Shown: positions 33,454 to 42,215 of the stretch, in pieces
How the letters are laid out: each line of letters opens with the position of its first letter
Numbering within the stretch: position 1 is the stretch's first letter
Assembly: GCA_035550795.1 (NCBI GenBank)
Contig: DASZOL010000050.1
Span: 1 to 64,000, forward strand
Direction of reading: 5' to 3'
Length of the DNA: 64,000 nucleotides
Source of the DNA: DASRDR01 sp035550795
GTDB lineage: Bacteria; Methylomirabilota; Methylomirabilia; Rokubacteriales; DASRDR01
Translations under genes and position numbers: made by a program
Notes under the pieces: model-generated
Database searches by the model: none
Told to the model about the DNA's origin: nothing
Seen by the model: the letters and a program-made list of their open reading frames with translations, nothing else

Positions 33454-33471
33454 GCCGGCGCCGTCGCCGGC
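33454..33471 (+). other. Hairpin between binding-protein and permease genes
   Basis: GCCGGCG and CGCCGGC form a perfect 7-base stem with a CCGT loop, 19 bases after the binding-protein stop. No T-run follows. In transporter operons such structures often stabilise the upstream binding-protein mRNA or lower downstream expression. Confidence 0.45.
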
Positions 33472-33512
33472 GGACCCGGCGGATCCCCGCGCCTAGCACG
33501 CGCGCCCCGCCG

Positions 33513-34457
33513 ATGGGGCGGTACGTCGCTCGCCGGCTGCTCGCCACGGTCGTCGTGGTGTGGCTCGTCACCCTCATCTCGTTCAGCATCATGCACTTGG
33601 TGCCCGGGGATCCCGCCTTGGTGATGGCCGGTGTCGGCGCCTCAGCCGACCAGGTGCAGCGGATCCGGGAGCAGTTCGGCCTGGACGCCCCGTTCCTCGT
33701 CCGCCTCTCCCGGTGGTACGCCGGTCTCCTTCGGGGGAACCTAGGGGACTCGATCCTGCTCGGCCGCACCGTCGCCCGGGCGATCATCGAGCGCATCCCG
33801 GCGACGCTCTCGCTGGCCGCACTGGCGTTCGGTCTGACGGTGGTGCTCGGGGTGGTCCTCGGCACGCTCGCAGCGGTGCGGCAGAACACCTGGGTCGACC
33901 AGGTGATCATGACGCTCGCGGTGGTTGGCGTGTCCGTGCCGAACTTCTGGCTCGGGTTACTGCTCATCATCCTGTTCTCGGTGATGCTCGATTGGCTGCC
34001 GGCAGGGGGCTACGTGCCCCTCGCGGAGGACCCTGGAGCCTGGCTTCGCGCGCTGGTGCTGCCCGCGGTCTCGCTGGCCCTCCTGCAGGTGGGGCTGGTC
34101 GTCAGGATCACGCGGGCGACGGTCGTCGAGACGCTCCGGCAGGACTTCGTGCGGACCGCCCGCTCCAAGGGTTTGGCGGGCTGGGTGGTCGTCGGCAAGC
34201 ACGCATTCGGGAACGTGACGATCCCCGTCATCACGGTGCTGGGCATCACGGTGAGCTTGCTCCTGTCCGGCTCGGTGGTCGTCGAGACCGTGTTCTCGGT
34301 GCCGGGGCTTGGCCGGCTCATGGCGACGGCGATCCTTGCGCGCGACTACCCGGTGATCCAGGGGGGATTGCTGGTGACCGCGCTCCTGTTCGCGGGCGTC
34401 AACCTGGTGGTTGACGTGCTCTACGCTTGGCTCGACCCGCGGATCCGCTACCAGTGA
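33513..34457 (+). CDS. ABC transporter permease, DppB type
   Basis: The 314-residue permease begins with the GRYVARRLLAT helix, has six predicted membrane segments, the coupling loop DFVRTARSKGLAGWVVVGKH, and ends DPRIRYQ. It forms the membrane channel with the DppC-type protein. The ATG at 33513 fits the family start; an upstream Arg-rich in-frame extension is not part of the family. The stop overlaps the next gene start (GTGA). No ATPase gene follows. Confidence 0.93.
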   Translation: MGRYVARRLLATVVVVWLVTLISFSIMHLVPGDPALVMAGVGASADQVQRIREQFGLDAPFLVRLSRWYAGLLRGNLGDSILLGRTVARAIIERIPATLSLAALAFGLTVVLGVVLGTLAAVRQNTWVDQVIMTLAVVGVSVPNFWLGLLLIILFSVMLDWLPAGGYVPLAEDPGAWLRALVLPAVSLALLQVGLVVRITRATVVETLRQDFVRTARSKGLAGWVVVGKHAFGNVTIPVITVLGITVSLLLSGSVVVETVFSVPGLGRLMATAILARDYPVIQGGLLVTALLFAGVNLVVDVLYAWLDPRIRYQ

Positions 34458-35341
34458 GCGCAGCGGCGCTTCCCGGCCGGCCGGTCCCGGTTTCCTGGGC
34501 CGCCGGGCGGCGCGGTCTCCGGCGTGCCACCCGCCACGGGCTGCTCCTCACCGGCGCCGCGCTGTGCAGCGGCGTCCTCGCCCTTGCCCTGCTGGCCGAC
34601 GCCATCCAGGTCCAGCAGCCCGAGCGAATGCGGATTCGCGATGCCTTCGCTGCCCCCGGCGCCTCGTATCCCTTCGGGGCCGACAACCTGGGGCGCGACG
34701 TGTACAGTCGAGTGATCCACGGCGCGCGGTTCTCGCTGCTGATCGGACTGGCCACGGTGGTACTCACCGCCGGGGCTGGCACGGCCCTCGGGAGCCTCGC
34801 CGGGTATTTCCGGAGCTGGGATGAGCCGGTCATGCGGGTCATGGACGCGCTCATGTCGTTCCCGGCGATCCTGCTCGCCGTCGCCATCACCGCGGCGCTG
34901 GGTCCGTCGGCAACCAACGCCGTGATCGCGCTCGCCGCCGTCTACACCCCGCGCACGGCCCGTATCCTCCGGGCGTCTGTGCTGGTTGTCCGCGAGATGG
35001 AGTACGTCCAGGCCGTGTACGCCGTCGGCGCCAGCCATCTGCGCGTCCTACTGCTTCACGTGCTCCCGAACTGCCTCGGGCCACTGATCGTGCAGCTCAC
35101 CTTCGTGTTCGCCTACGCGGTGCTGGCCGAGGCGGCGCTGAGCTTCCTCGGGATGGGGCCGCCCCCGCCCGCGCCGACCTGGGGCAACATCATCGCCGAG
35201 GGTCGCGACTATCTGCGCGAGGCGCCCTGGATCTGCCTCTTCCCCGGGGCAGCGATATCGGCCACCGTGCTGGGACTCAACCTCCTCGGCGACGGCCTGC
35301 GGGACGTGCTGGACCCGCGGATGGCGGTGGACGGGGGCTGA
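34454..35341 (+). CDS. ABC transporter permease, DppC type
   Basis: The 295-residue permease has a long cytoplasmic N-terminus, the GADNLGRDVYSRVIHGARFS loop, the coupling loop EYVQAVYAVGASHLRVLLLHVLP and the end GDGLRDVLDPR. The GTG start at 34454 overlaps the DppB stop and is preferred over an upstream in-frame start. It ends the plus-strand unit; the next gene converges on it. Confidence 0.93.
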   Translation: MSAAALPGRPVPVSWAAGRRGLRRATRHGLLLTGAALCSGVLALALLADAIQVQQPERMRIRDAFAAPGASYPFGADNLGRDVYSRVIHGARFSLLIGLATVVLTAGAGTALGSLAGYFRSWDEPVMRVMDALMSFPAILLAVAITAALGPSATNAVIALAAVYTPRTARILRASVLVVREMEYVQAVYAVGASHLRVLLLHVLPNCLGPLIVQLTFVFAYAVLAEAALSFLGMGPPPPAPTWGNIIAEGRDYLREAPWICLFPGAAISATVLGLNLLGDGLRDVLDPRMAVDGG

Positions 35342-35598
35342 CGCCGCGGGGGCGAGCGACCTCGCCCATCGCTGCCAGCGCCTCCTCCGGGCCGGGCGTC
35401 TCGGGGCCTCTACGCCGTGACGACACGAGCGGCCCCGGTCGGCTCCCATGGCGCCGACGTCAGCCACGCCGTCCTGGGCGGTCACTTTTCCGTGCCGGGA
35501 GCGTCCGGGCGACCGTTTCGTCGATGGATGAGATGGCCGGGGGGCGGTGGACACGTCTCGCCCGCCCTCGGCCCCCGGTCTGCTCGTGACCCTCCGGC

Positions 35599-36069
35599 TC
35601 AGGGCGGGTAGAGGAGGATCTGGGTACACCGGAAGAGGGCCAGCGCGCGGCCGGTCGACTCGTCGGTGACCTTCGCGTCCCAGACCTGGGTCGTGCGCCC
35701 GGCGTGCACCACGGTGGCCTCGCAGACGACCGCCCCCTCGAGGACGGTGCCGAGGAAGTTCGCCTTGAGCTCGATCGTGGTGAAGCCACGGGCGCCGTCC
35801 GGGAGACTGGCCATGGTGCCGTAGCCGCACGAGGAGTCGGCCACGGCGATGACGGTGGCCGCGTGGAGGTACCCGTTCGGCGCCAGGTGCTCGGCGCGGA
35901 CGGCCAGCCGGCTCGTGACCCGGCCCCGGGCCACGTCCTGGAACTCGATGCCGAGAAAGCCCGGCAGGTACCCCTGGCCGAAGGTCCGCCAGTGGTCGAT
36001 CGACTTCGGGATCGTCGGCTCCCTCGACACCGGACGCTTGTCCACCGGGCCCTCGCTCCCGCTGCTCAA
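35599..36069 (-). CDS. PaaI-type hotdog-fold thioesterase
   Basis: The 156-residue protein has a single hotdog domain. The segment LHAATVIAVADSSCGYGTMA corresponds to the central helix of PaaI-type thioesterases, followed by FTTIELKANFLG and the closing strands. Such enzymes hydrolyse acyl-CoA or aryl-CoA thioesters. The TTG at 36069 overlaps the upstream stop (TTGA), matching the coupled pattern of this operon; a GTG at 36045 is an alternative. It is the last gene of the unit that begins with an ABC importer. Confidence 0.85.
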   Translation of the reverse strand: MSSGSEGPVDKRPVSREPTIPKSIDHWRTFGQGYLPGFLGIEFQDVARGRVTSRLAVRAEHLAPNGYLHAATVIAVADSSCGYGTMASLPDGARGFTTIELKANFLGTVLEGAVVCEATVVHAGRTTQVWDAKVTDESTGRALALFRCTQILLYPP

Positions 36070-36773
36070 GGGACGGCGACGAGGTCGACGTGGAGCGTGA
36101 CCTCGTCCCTGTTGCGGATGGCGCCGAGAAGCGCGCTGTAGGGGCGGTACCCGAAGCTCGACTGGAGGAAGGTCAGGGTCGCGCGGGCCCGCAGGGCTCC
36201 GGAGTCGAGCGCCACCGCGGCCGGAAAGGTCAGCTCCCGCGTGACGCCCCGGAGGGTCAGCCGGCCGCTGATCCTCAGCCGACCGTTCCCTTCCGTGACC
36301 ACCCGGGTCGAGGCGAAGCGGATCGTCGGGTATCGCGGGACATCGAGCTGGTCCGGGCCGCGCATGGCCTTGTCCACGTCGGCGCGCTGGCTGTCGGAGA
36401 GATCGCCCTCGACCCCCAGACGCCTGCGAGCCGCGGGCTCGTCGACCCGCAGGGAGGCGGCGCGAACCTCGACGACGACCGAGCTGGCCTCGGGCCGGCT
36501 GGCGTCGTACTCGACGCGTCCCGCCACCTCGGTCGCCTCGACGACGTGGTCGTGGGCGAGCCGGCTGCCGAGGCCTTCACGGTGGAGCTGGACCGCGAGA
36601 CGCGTTCGCTCGGGATCGACCCGCAGCGTCGCGCCCCACGCCGCCCCGTGCCCGAGCAGGATGGCGCTCGCGGCGATCCACGCCGTCCAGGCCTGCGCGC
36701 CTCGGTGCCGGCGGCCTGCCCGGGGCGGGCTGATCGATCGCGCGAAGGGGATCACGCCGCGGGAGGTCGTCAC
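36066..36773 (-). CDS. YceI family secreted protein
   Basis: The 235-residue protein has an N-terminal membrane segment or signal peptide (AWIAASAILLGHGAAWGA region) followed by a YceI lipocalin-like beta-barrel. Typical segments are LRVDPERTRLAVQL, YPTIRFASTRV and GRLTLRGVTRELTFP. YceI proteins are periplasmic and bind polyisoprenoids or related lipids. It is unusual here because it is coupled on both sides to cytoplasmic-type proteins by GTGA and TTGA overlaps. Confidence 0.85.
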   Translation of the reverse strand: MTTSRGVIPFARSISPPRAGRRHRGAQAWTAWIAASAILLGHGAAWGATLRVDPERTRLAVQLHREGLGSRLAHDHVVEATEVAGRVEYDASRPEASSVVVEVRAASLRVDEPAARRRLGVEGDLSDSQRADVDKAMRGPDQLDVPRYPTIRFASTRVVTEGNGRLRISGRLTLRGVTRELTFPAAVALDSGALRARATLTFLQSSFGYRPYSALLGAIRNRDEVTLHVDLVAVP

Positions 36774-37132
36774 CGGGTCGGTGGATCGGGCGGCGCGAGC
36801 GGCCAGGGCAGCGCGTCGCTCCAGTCGTCGAGCGGCGTCCGGGGCTCGCGGGCGGGCGGAGGGTCGGGTGGTGCGGGGTGGATGGCCCGCACGCGGGGGG
36901 CCCGGTGGACCGGCTCCTCTCGCAGCACGTGACGCATCACGTAGTGGCGGTCGAACAGCTCACCGAGGAAGCGCCCGCCTAGGTCGAAGACGTCGGGGCC
37001 GCGGCCCGGGACCGACTCCACCCATCCCGCCTGGCGCCCGTATCGGTCGAAGACCCGATCGCCCTCGCGAAAGCCCCAGAGGGCTCCGTTCCACCGGAAG
37101 ATCGGGACGGCGTCGCGAGGAGCGTCGGTCAC
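36770..37132 (-). CDS. Hypothetical protein with beta-repeat N-terminus and Pro-rich tail
   Basis: The 120-residue protein has an N-terminal part made of short alternating strands (FRWNGALWGFREGD, VFDRYGRQAGWVE, VFDLGGRFLGEL). This resembles proteins built from a four-fold beta-flower repeat, in which each unit ends in a G-x-aromatic turn. The last 40 residues are rich in Pro and Arg and look unstructured. It overlaps MlrC upstream and YceI downstream by four bases each (GTGA). No function is known to me. Confidence 0.75.
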   Translation of the reverse strand: MTDAPRDAVPIFRWNGALWGFREGDRVFDRYGRQAGWVESVPGRGPDVFDLGGRFLGELFDRHYVMRHVLREEPVHRAPRVRAIHPAPPDPPPAREPRTPLDDWSDALPWPLAPPDPPTR

Positions 37133-38661
37133 CGGCGGGTGGCGCTTCCGTCACGGCCGGCGCCGACGACCCCGCGGATCTCCGGCTCGAAGTCGTCGTC
37201 GAACGGGTACAGCGGCTTCGACCGGTGGCGCCAGTCGAGGCGTTCGACGCGGGCGGTGCTCGGCCCGGGCGTGTCCACCACCCAGCACGCCCGGGCGACG
37301 GCGGCGTACCCGTCGCGGAACTGGAGCGGGGACTTGACCACGACGATCTTCGCGTTCCGCGGCTCGAGCCCGACGGAGCGGTAGAGGGCGGGGTCGAACG
37401 TGAAGGCGGGCCGCTCGGTGGCCAGCACCGCGATGCGCCCGACCTCGATCACCGCCGCCCGCCCCATGTGGAACTCGACGCCCGCCGACTTCTTGTCCGA
37501 CGAGATGAAGCGTCCGTCGGAGAGGATCCGCACCCGGCCATCGACGGCAACGGGACGGTTGTACCGCGGGTCGAGCGTGCCGCCCACCGTGGTGGCCACG
37601 TCGGCCCCCACGCCGGCGGCGATCGCCCGCGCGACCGCCGGAGCGTCGACGACGGTCACGAGGCATCGCTCCGTCACGCCCAGCGCGAGGAGCCGCTCGA
37701 GGACGTGGGCGCTGTCACCGGGGGAGCCCGAGCCCGTGCTGTCCGCCGACTCGGACAGGACGAACGGGCCGCCGTCGGACGCGAGGGCCCGGCGGATGGC
37801 GTCGTCCACCGGCAGGAGATCGGCCGCGAAGCTGCGCCGCCGCTCCCAGGCCTGCCACGCGAGCTGGCGGACCATCGGCTCGATCTCGGCGGCGCGGCGC
37901 GCACCATCGGCGACCGCCATGACGCAGAACCCGGTGTCCGGGATGTCGAGCCAGGGCTGGACCGGGAAGAGGGAGACGGCGAGGACGCCGGGCCGGGCCT
38001 GCAGGCGCTTGGCCTCGGCCATGAGCCCGGCCATCGGCTGGTCGTCGGTTCCCTGGCCCTCGGCCGGCACCAGCATGGGCGAGCGTGCGAAGAGCGTGAC
38101 GGGGCGTACTTCCCCCCGCACGGCCCGCAGGAGGAGGGCGGCCGCCTTGGCGCCGGTCTCGTAGAGGTCGATGTGAGGATAGGTGTCGTAGCCGACGAGG
38201 GCGTCGGCCTCCTGGACCATCCTGGGGGTGATCGTGGCGTGAAGGTCGAGCGTCGCGACGATGGGCACGGCCGGGCCGACCGCCTTCCGGACCGCGGCCA
38301 GGAACTCGCCCTCGCCGTCCGGCGCGTCCTCGAGCACCATCGCGCCGTGGAGCGCGAGGAGCACGCCGTCGACCGGCCCCGCCGCGGCCAGCCGCTCGAG
38401 GAGCGCGTCCCTCACGTGTTCAAAGGTCGCCCGGGTCACCGGCCCCGACGAGACGGCGTTGGCCGCCACCGTCGGGACCAGCTCGACGCCGGCCGGCCCC
38501 AGCACGTCGAGGAACCCCCCGATCTCGGCCCGCGTCCCGCGAAGACGCGGGACGATCTCGTCCCCGTAGAGCAGCTGGGTGGCCCGGAAGTGCTCGAGGT
38601 CCGCACGCTGGCGGACGAAGGTGTTGGACTCCTCCATGAACTGCCCGAGCGCGATCCGCAC
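37129..38661 (-). CDS. M81 family metallopeptidase (microcystinase C/MlrC-like)
   Basis: The 510-residue protein belongs to the MlrC family. Family blocks visible are RIALGQFMEESNTF, ALHGAMVLED, the zinc-binding LDLHATITPRM, GYDTYPHIDLYETG, and ESADSTGSGSPGD. The founding member cleaves the linear peptide products of microcystin; homologues without mlrA occur widely and probably process other peptides. The GTG start lies 12 bases after the binding-protein stop, so an oligopeptide importer and this peptidase share one transcript, a link that supports peptide substrates. Confidence 0.92.
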   Translation of the reverse strand: MRIALGQFMEESNTFVRQRADLEHFRATQLLYGDEIVPRLRGTRAEIGGFLDVLGPAGVELVPTVAANAVSSGPVTRATFEHVRDALLERLAAAGPVDGVLLALHGAMVLEDAPDGEGEFLAAVRKAVGPAVPIVATLDLHATITPRMVQEADALVGYDTYPHIDLYETGAKAAALLLRAVRGEVRPVTLFARSPMLVPAEGQGTDDQPMAGLMAEAKRLQARPGVLAVSLFPVQPWLDIPDTGFCVMAVADGARRAAEIEPMVRQLAWQAWERRRSFAADLLPVDDAIRRALASDGGPFVLSESADSTGSGSPGDSAHVLERLLALGVTERCLVTVVDAPAVARAIAAGVGADVATTVGGTLDPRYNRPVAVDGRVRILSDGRFISSDKKSAGVEFHMGRAAVIEVGRIAVLATERPAFTFDPALYRSVGLEPRNAKIVVVKSPLQFRDGYAAVARACWVVDTPGPSTARVERLDWRHRSKPLYPFDDDFEPEIRGVVGAGRDGSATRR

Positions 38662-38673
38662 GCGCGCGGCCGC

Positions 38674-40206
38674 CTACTTCTCGATGCTCACGTTCTCGAG
38701 GACGGCCATGTCGTCGACGGTGTATGCGAAGCCGTCGACGTGCTTGGCCAGCGCGAACACGCTCTGTCGGTAGGCGATCGAGATCACCCACGCCTCGTCG
38801 AGGATGGCGGCGTTGAACTTCGCGAACGCCGCCTTCTGCTTGGCGGCGTCGATCGTCCCGTTGGCCTCGTTGAGGGCGTCGAGGTAGGCCTTGGGCACCT
38901 CGTTGCCCCACACCGGATTGTTCGCCGGGCGGTAGATGCTGTTGAGGGCGACCCGCGTCGGGTACTTCTGCGTGTTCCCCGAGAACGACGGGCAGATCTG
39001 GAAGTCGCCACCGAAAAGCCGCTTGTAGTACAGCGTCGAGTCGACGACGGCGATGTCGAGCGTGAAGCCGATCTTCGCCAGGTCAGCCTTGAGGACCTGC
39101 GAGATCGCGGGGAGCTCCGGGAACTGCGGCAAGGTCAGGCACTCCGCCTTCCCGCCGGCGACGCCGGCCTTCTCGAGGAGCTCCTTGGCGCGCTTCAGGT
39201 CGAACGGGTATTTCGCGGCTACGGACCGGTCATACGCGGGCGAGTTCCGGCTGAAGGGGAGCACGGTCGGCTCGCTCACGCCGAACAGCACGTTGTTCAC
39301 CACCCCCTGGCGGTCGATGGCGAAATGGAGCGCGTGGCGGGCCTCCTTCTTGTCGAACGGCGGCCTGGTCCCGTTGACCCGGATCTCGTACGTCAGGGCG
39401 CCCGGCGTGCCGCGGACCATGTTGAACTCGCGAGCGAGCCGCGCGGTGTCCTTCGGCGGCACCGCAATGACGAGGTCGCAGATGCCGGACTGGAGGGCGG
39501 CGACCATGGCGTCCGAGTCGCCGAAGACCTTGAAGATGACCCGGTCGGCCCACGGGGTGCCCTGCCCCCAGTAGGCGGGATTCCGTTCCAGCGTCGTGTG
39601 ATCGCCGGGCACCCACTCGACGAACTTGAAGGGCCCCGTGCCGACGCCGCGATTCTTGAGCGAGTCCATCGCCGCGGGCTCCATGATCCCCATGGCCTGG
39701 AGCAGGTCGAAGACCTCCGGCGAGACCTTCTTGAACTTGATGACGACCGTGCCGGCGTCGGGGGCCGTCACCTCGGCCACGTTGGCGACGGCCGGAAGCA
39801 TGTTCCAGCCACGCTCCTTGTCGGCCGCCTTCTCGAAGTTCTTGACCACGTCGGCCGCCATGAGGTCCTTGCCGCTGTGGAACTTCACACCCTTCCGCAG
39901 GGTCAGCGTCACGGACTGGCCGTCGGGGGCGACGGCCCACCGCTCGGCGAGCCCGGGCAGGGGCTTGAGGCTCGCGTTGTAGCGGGTCAGTGTGTCGTAG
40001 AGATTCTGCTGGAGGGTGAAGTTCGCAAAGGAAAGCTTGTGGGGGTCGAACGTGTCGAAGTCGTTCGGCATCCCGACCGTGAGCGTTCCACCGCGCTTCT
40101 TGGCGGCGGCTCGGCGCGCGGCGGCCAGGAAGGCCGTTCCGGCGATGGTGCCGGCGGCGAGGCCCTGCAGGAAGCGGCGGCGACTCGGGGCGTGAATCGG
40201 AGTCAT
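38674..40206 (-). CDS. Peptide-type ABC transporter substrate-binding protein (SBP_bac_5), Tat-exported
   Basis: The 510-residue receptor carries a twin-arginine signal (SRRRFLQGLAAG followed by a hydrophobic run). Hallmarks include FDTFDPHKLS, TLTLRKGVKFHSGKD, and the ARHALHFAIDRQG helix. It lies 21 bases after the DppB gene and directly before the MlrC-type peptidase gene. The gene order (DppC, DppB, SBP) is the reverse of the usual one. Confidence 0.94.
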   Translation of the reverse strand: MTPIHAPSRRRFLQGLAAGTIAGTAFLAAARRAAAKKRGGTLTVGMPNDFDTFDPHKLSFANFTLQQNLYDTLTRYNASLKPLPGLAERWAVAPDGQSVTLTLRKGVKFHSGKDLMAADVVKNFEKAADKERGWNMLPAVANVAEVTAPDAGTVVIKFKKVSPEVFDLLQAMGIMEPAAMDSLKNRGVGTGPFKFVEWVPGDHTTLERNPAYWGQGTPWADRVIFKVFGDSDAMVAALQSGICDLVIAVPPKDTARLAREFNMVRGTPGALTYEIRVNGTRPPFDKKEARHALHFAIDRQGVVNNVLFGVSEPTVLPFSRNSPAYDRSVAAKYPFDLKRAKELLEKAGVAGGKAECLTLPQFPELPAISQVLKADLAKIGFTLDIAVVDSTLYYKRLFGGDFQICPSFSGNTQKYPTRVALNSIYRPANNPVWGNEVPKAYLDALNEANGTIDAAKQKAAFAKFNAAILDEAWVISIAYRQSVFALAKHVDGFAYTVDDMAVLENVSIEK

Positions 40207-40227
40207 GGCGTCTCCTTCATTGGAGTC

Positions 40228-41172
40228 TCACGAGTACCGGATCCGGGGATCCAGGAGCGCGTACGCGAGGTCGGTGAGGAGGTTGATGACGACGAACGCG
40301 AGGACGACGAACAGGATCGTACCCTGCACGACCGTGTAGTCGCGCGTCAGGATGGCCTGGAGCAGCATGCGGCCCAGGCCCGGGTAGTCGAAGATCGCCT
40401 CGGTGATGACCGCCCCGCCCATGAAGGCGCCAAACTGGAGCCCGACGACGGTCACCACAGGAATCAGCGCGTTCCGCAGGGCATGAACTCCGATGACGGG
40501 CCGCTCGCCCAGTCCCTTCGCCCGCGCGGTGCGGACGTAGTCCTGGTAGAGCGTCTCGAGGAGGGCCGCGCGAGTGAACCGGGCGAGGACCGCCGAGACA
40601 TAGGCCCCCAGGGTGAAGGCGGGGAGGATCAGGAAGCGGAGGGCTCGCCCCGGTTCCTGCCAGAAGGGCACGAAGCCCGACGTCGGGAGCCAGCGGAGCC
40701 AGAGTCCGAAGCAGAGGACCAAGAGGATGCCCAACCAGAAAGTGGGGACAGCCATGGCCAGGGCATTGTAGCCTGTGACCCCGCGCGCGATCCATGACCG
40801 GGGGCGGACGGCTGACGCGATCCCGAACGGTGCGGCGATGGCGAGCGCCACCACGAACGATGCCACCGTCAGCTGGAGCGTCACCGGGATCCGCTGGGCC
40901 AGCATCGTGGTCACCGGCAGGCCGTTGAGATACGAGACTCCGAGGTCGCCCTGGACGACCCGGCCGAGCCACAGGGCGTACTGCACCGGCAGCGGACGGT
41001 CGAGCCCCATGCGCGCGCGGGTCCGCTGGATCTGCTCCGGCGTGACGTCCGGGCCGAGCAGGGCGACCGCGGGGTCGCCAGGGATCAGGTAGATCATGAG
41101 CCAGACGCCGACCGACGCCAGGAGCAGGACCGGCAGCAGCTGGATGAGACGAAAGAGGACGTAGCGCGCCAT
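40228..41172 (-). CDS. ABC transporter permease, DppB type
   Basis: The 314-residue permease begins MARYVLFRL, has six predicted membrane helices, a coupling loop DYVRTARAKGLGERPVIGVH and the typical end DPRIRYS. The start overlaps the DppC stop by one base (TGATG), so translation is coupled. No ATPase gene is present in the unit. Confidence 0.93.
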   Translation of the reverse strand: MARYVLFRLIQLLPVLLLASVGVWLMIYLIPGDPAVALLGPDVTPEQIQRTRARMGLDRPLPVQYALWLGRVVQGDLGVSYLNGLPVTTMLAQRIPVTLQLTVASFVVALAIAAPFGIASAVRPRSWIARGVTGYNALAMAVPTFWLGILLVLCFGLWLRWLPTSGFVPFWQEPGRALRFLILPAFTLGAYVSAVLARFTRAALLETLYQDYVRTARAKGLGERPVIGVHALRNALIPVVTVVGLQFGAFMGGAVITEAIFDYPGLGRMLLQAILTRDYTVVQGTILFVVLAFVVINLLTDLAYALLDPRIRYS

Positions 41173-42029
41173 CAGGCCGTCCGCTCCGGGCCGGCGGCAC
41201 GGCCCGCCCCGCTCCGATCGACGACGGTCTGCAGCGCGTCGGCGAGCGCGTTGAGGGAGAGGACGGAAAGCGTGATCACGATCCCCGGGAAGAGACCGTA
41301 CCACGGCGCCTGGTAGAGAAAGGAGCGGCCGGCGTTGAGCATCGAACCCCAGGACGGCGCCGGGGGCTGGGTGCCGAGTCCGAGGAAGGACAGCGCGGCC
41401 TCGAGGAGCATCGCCACCGCGCCGGTGACCGCGATCTGGACCACGATCGGCGTGGCCGCGTTGAGCAGGATGGTGCGGAACATGAGGTAGGCCGGGCCGA
41501 CGCCGAGGGCCCGCGTGGCCACCACGAACTCCCGCTCCTTGAGGGTGAGCGTGCTGGCGCGCGTGAGCCGCGCGAAGGAGGGCACGCTGACCGCCCCGAC
41601 CGCCAGCATGGCGTTGAACGATCCCGGGCCCAGGATGGCGATGATCACCATGGCGAGCAGGATCGCCGGCACTGCCAGGAGGAAGTCGAGGACACGCATG
41701 ATCGCGGCGTCGGTGAGCCCGCCCGCGAAGCCCCCCAGGAGGCCGAGCGGCACCCCGACGGTCGCCCCGATCAGCACGGCGACCGCGCCGGTGACGAGCG
41801 ATATACGGGCGCCGTGGATCACCCGGCTGAGGATGTCGCGGCCGAACTCGTCGGTGCCGAACAGGTGGCGAAGGGACGGCGACAAGAACTGGTCGGTGCG
41901 GTTCTGCGCGAGGGGATCCTGGGGGGAGATCCAGGGTGCCATGAGGGCGATCAGGGCGAGTCCGACCAGGATGCAGCAGGCGGCCAAGCCGGCGAGGTCT
42001 CGCCCACGCACTAGGGAAAAAGGAAGCAT
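41172..42029 (-). CDS. ABC transporter permease, DppC type
   Basis: The 285-residue permease shows the GTDEFGRDILSRVIHGARIS loop, the coupling loop EFVVATRALGVGPAYLMFR and a DppC-like end. The ATG at 42029 is preferred; an in-frame TTG at 42041 lies inside the predicted -10 box. No ribosome-binding site precedes the ATG, and the predicted RNA start is only a few bases upstream, so the gene may be translated from a nearly leaderless message. It is the first gene of the unit ending at 35599. Confidence 0.9.
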   Translation of the reverse strand: MLPFSLVRGRDLAGLAACCILVGLALIALMAPWISPQDPLAQNRTDQFLSPSLRHLFGTDEFGRDILSRVIHGARISLVTGAVAVLIGATVGVPLGLLGGFAGGLTDAAIMRVLDFLLAVPAILLAMVIIAILGPGSFNAMLAVGAVSVPSFARLTRASTLTLKEREFVVATRALGVGPAYLMFRTILLNAATPIVVQIAVTGAVAMLLEAALSFLGLGTQPPAPSWGSMLNAGRSFLYQAPWYGLFPGIVITLSVLSLNALADALQTVVDRSGAGRAAGPERTA

Positions 42030-42040
42030 GGTCGGGAGCA

Positions 42041-42070
42041 AATCTACAGGGGGCTGCGGGAATGCCGCAA
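42041..42070 (-). promoter_or_regulatory. Putative promoter of the importer-MlrC operon
   Basis: On the minus strand TTGCGG (42065-42070) and TAGATT (42041-42046) are 18 bases apart. The -10 matches consensus at four positions and the -35 at three. TGCGG and CCGCA at 42055-42070 also form a short inverted repeat around the -35. Confidence 0.3.
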
Positions 42071-42215
42071 GGCGGGGGTGGCGGACGTCGTGGATGCTCG
42101 CAGAGTCCGTCTCCGCGAGTTCCTGCTATGGCACGGATGTTGCTCAGTCCGCGTGCGGAGACTGGCCCGCGCCACCTCTGCGGCTGGCTTGCCCTGTGAC
42201 ACGAGAGGAGCGTTG

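Noticed and set aside
35342..35598. Possible small gene or transposase remnant between convergent genes
   Set aside because: No frame showed a recognisable motif, ribosome-binding site or end repeats; I see nothing supportable there.
36241..40797. A 1,518-codon plus-strand open frame opposite the importer-MlrC operon
   Set aside because: It is antisense to six well-supported genes and its translation is low-complexity Arg/Gly/Pro/Val sequence. In 70% G+C DNA such stop-free shadow frames are expected.
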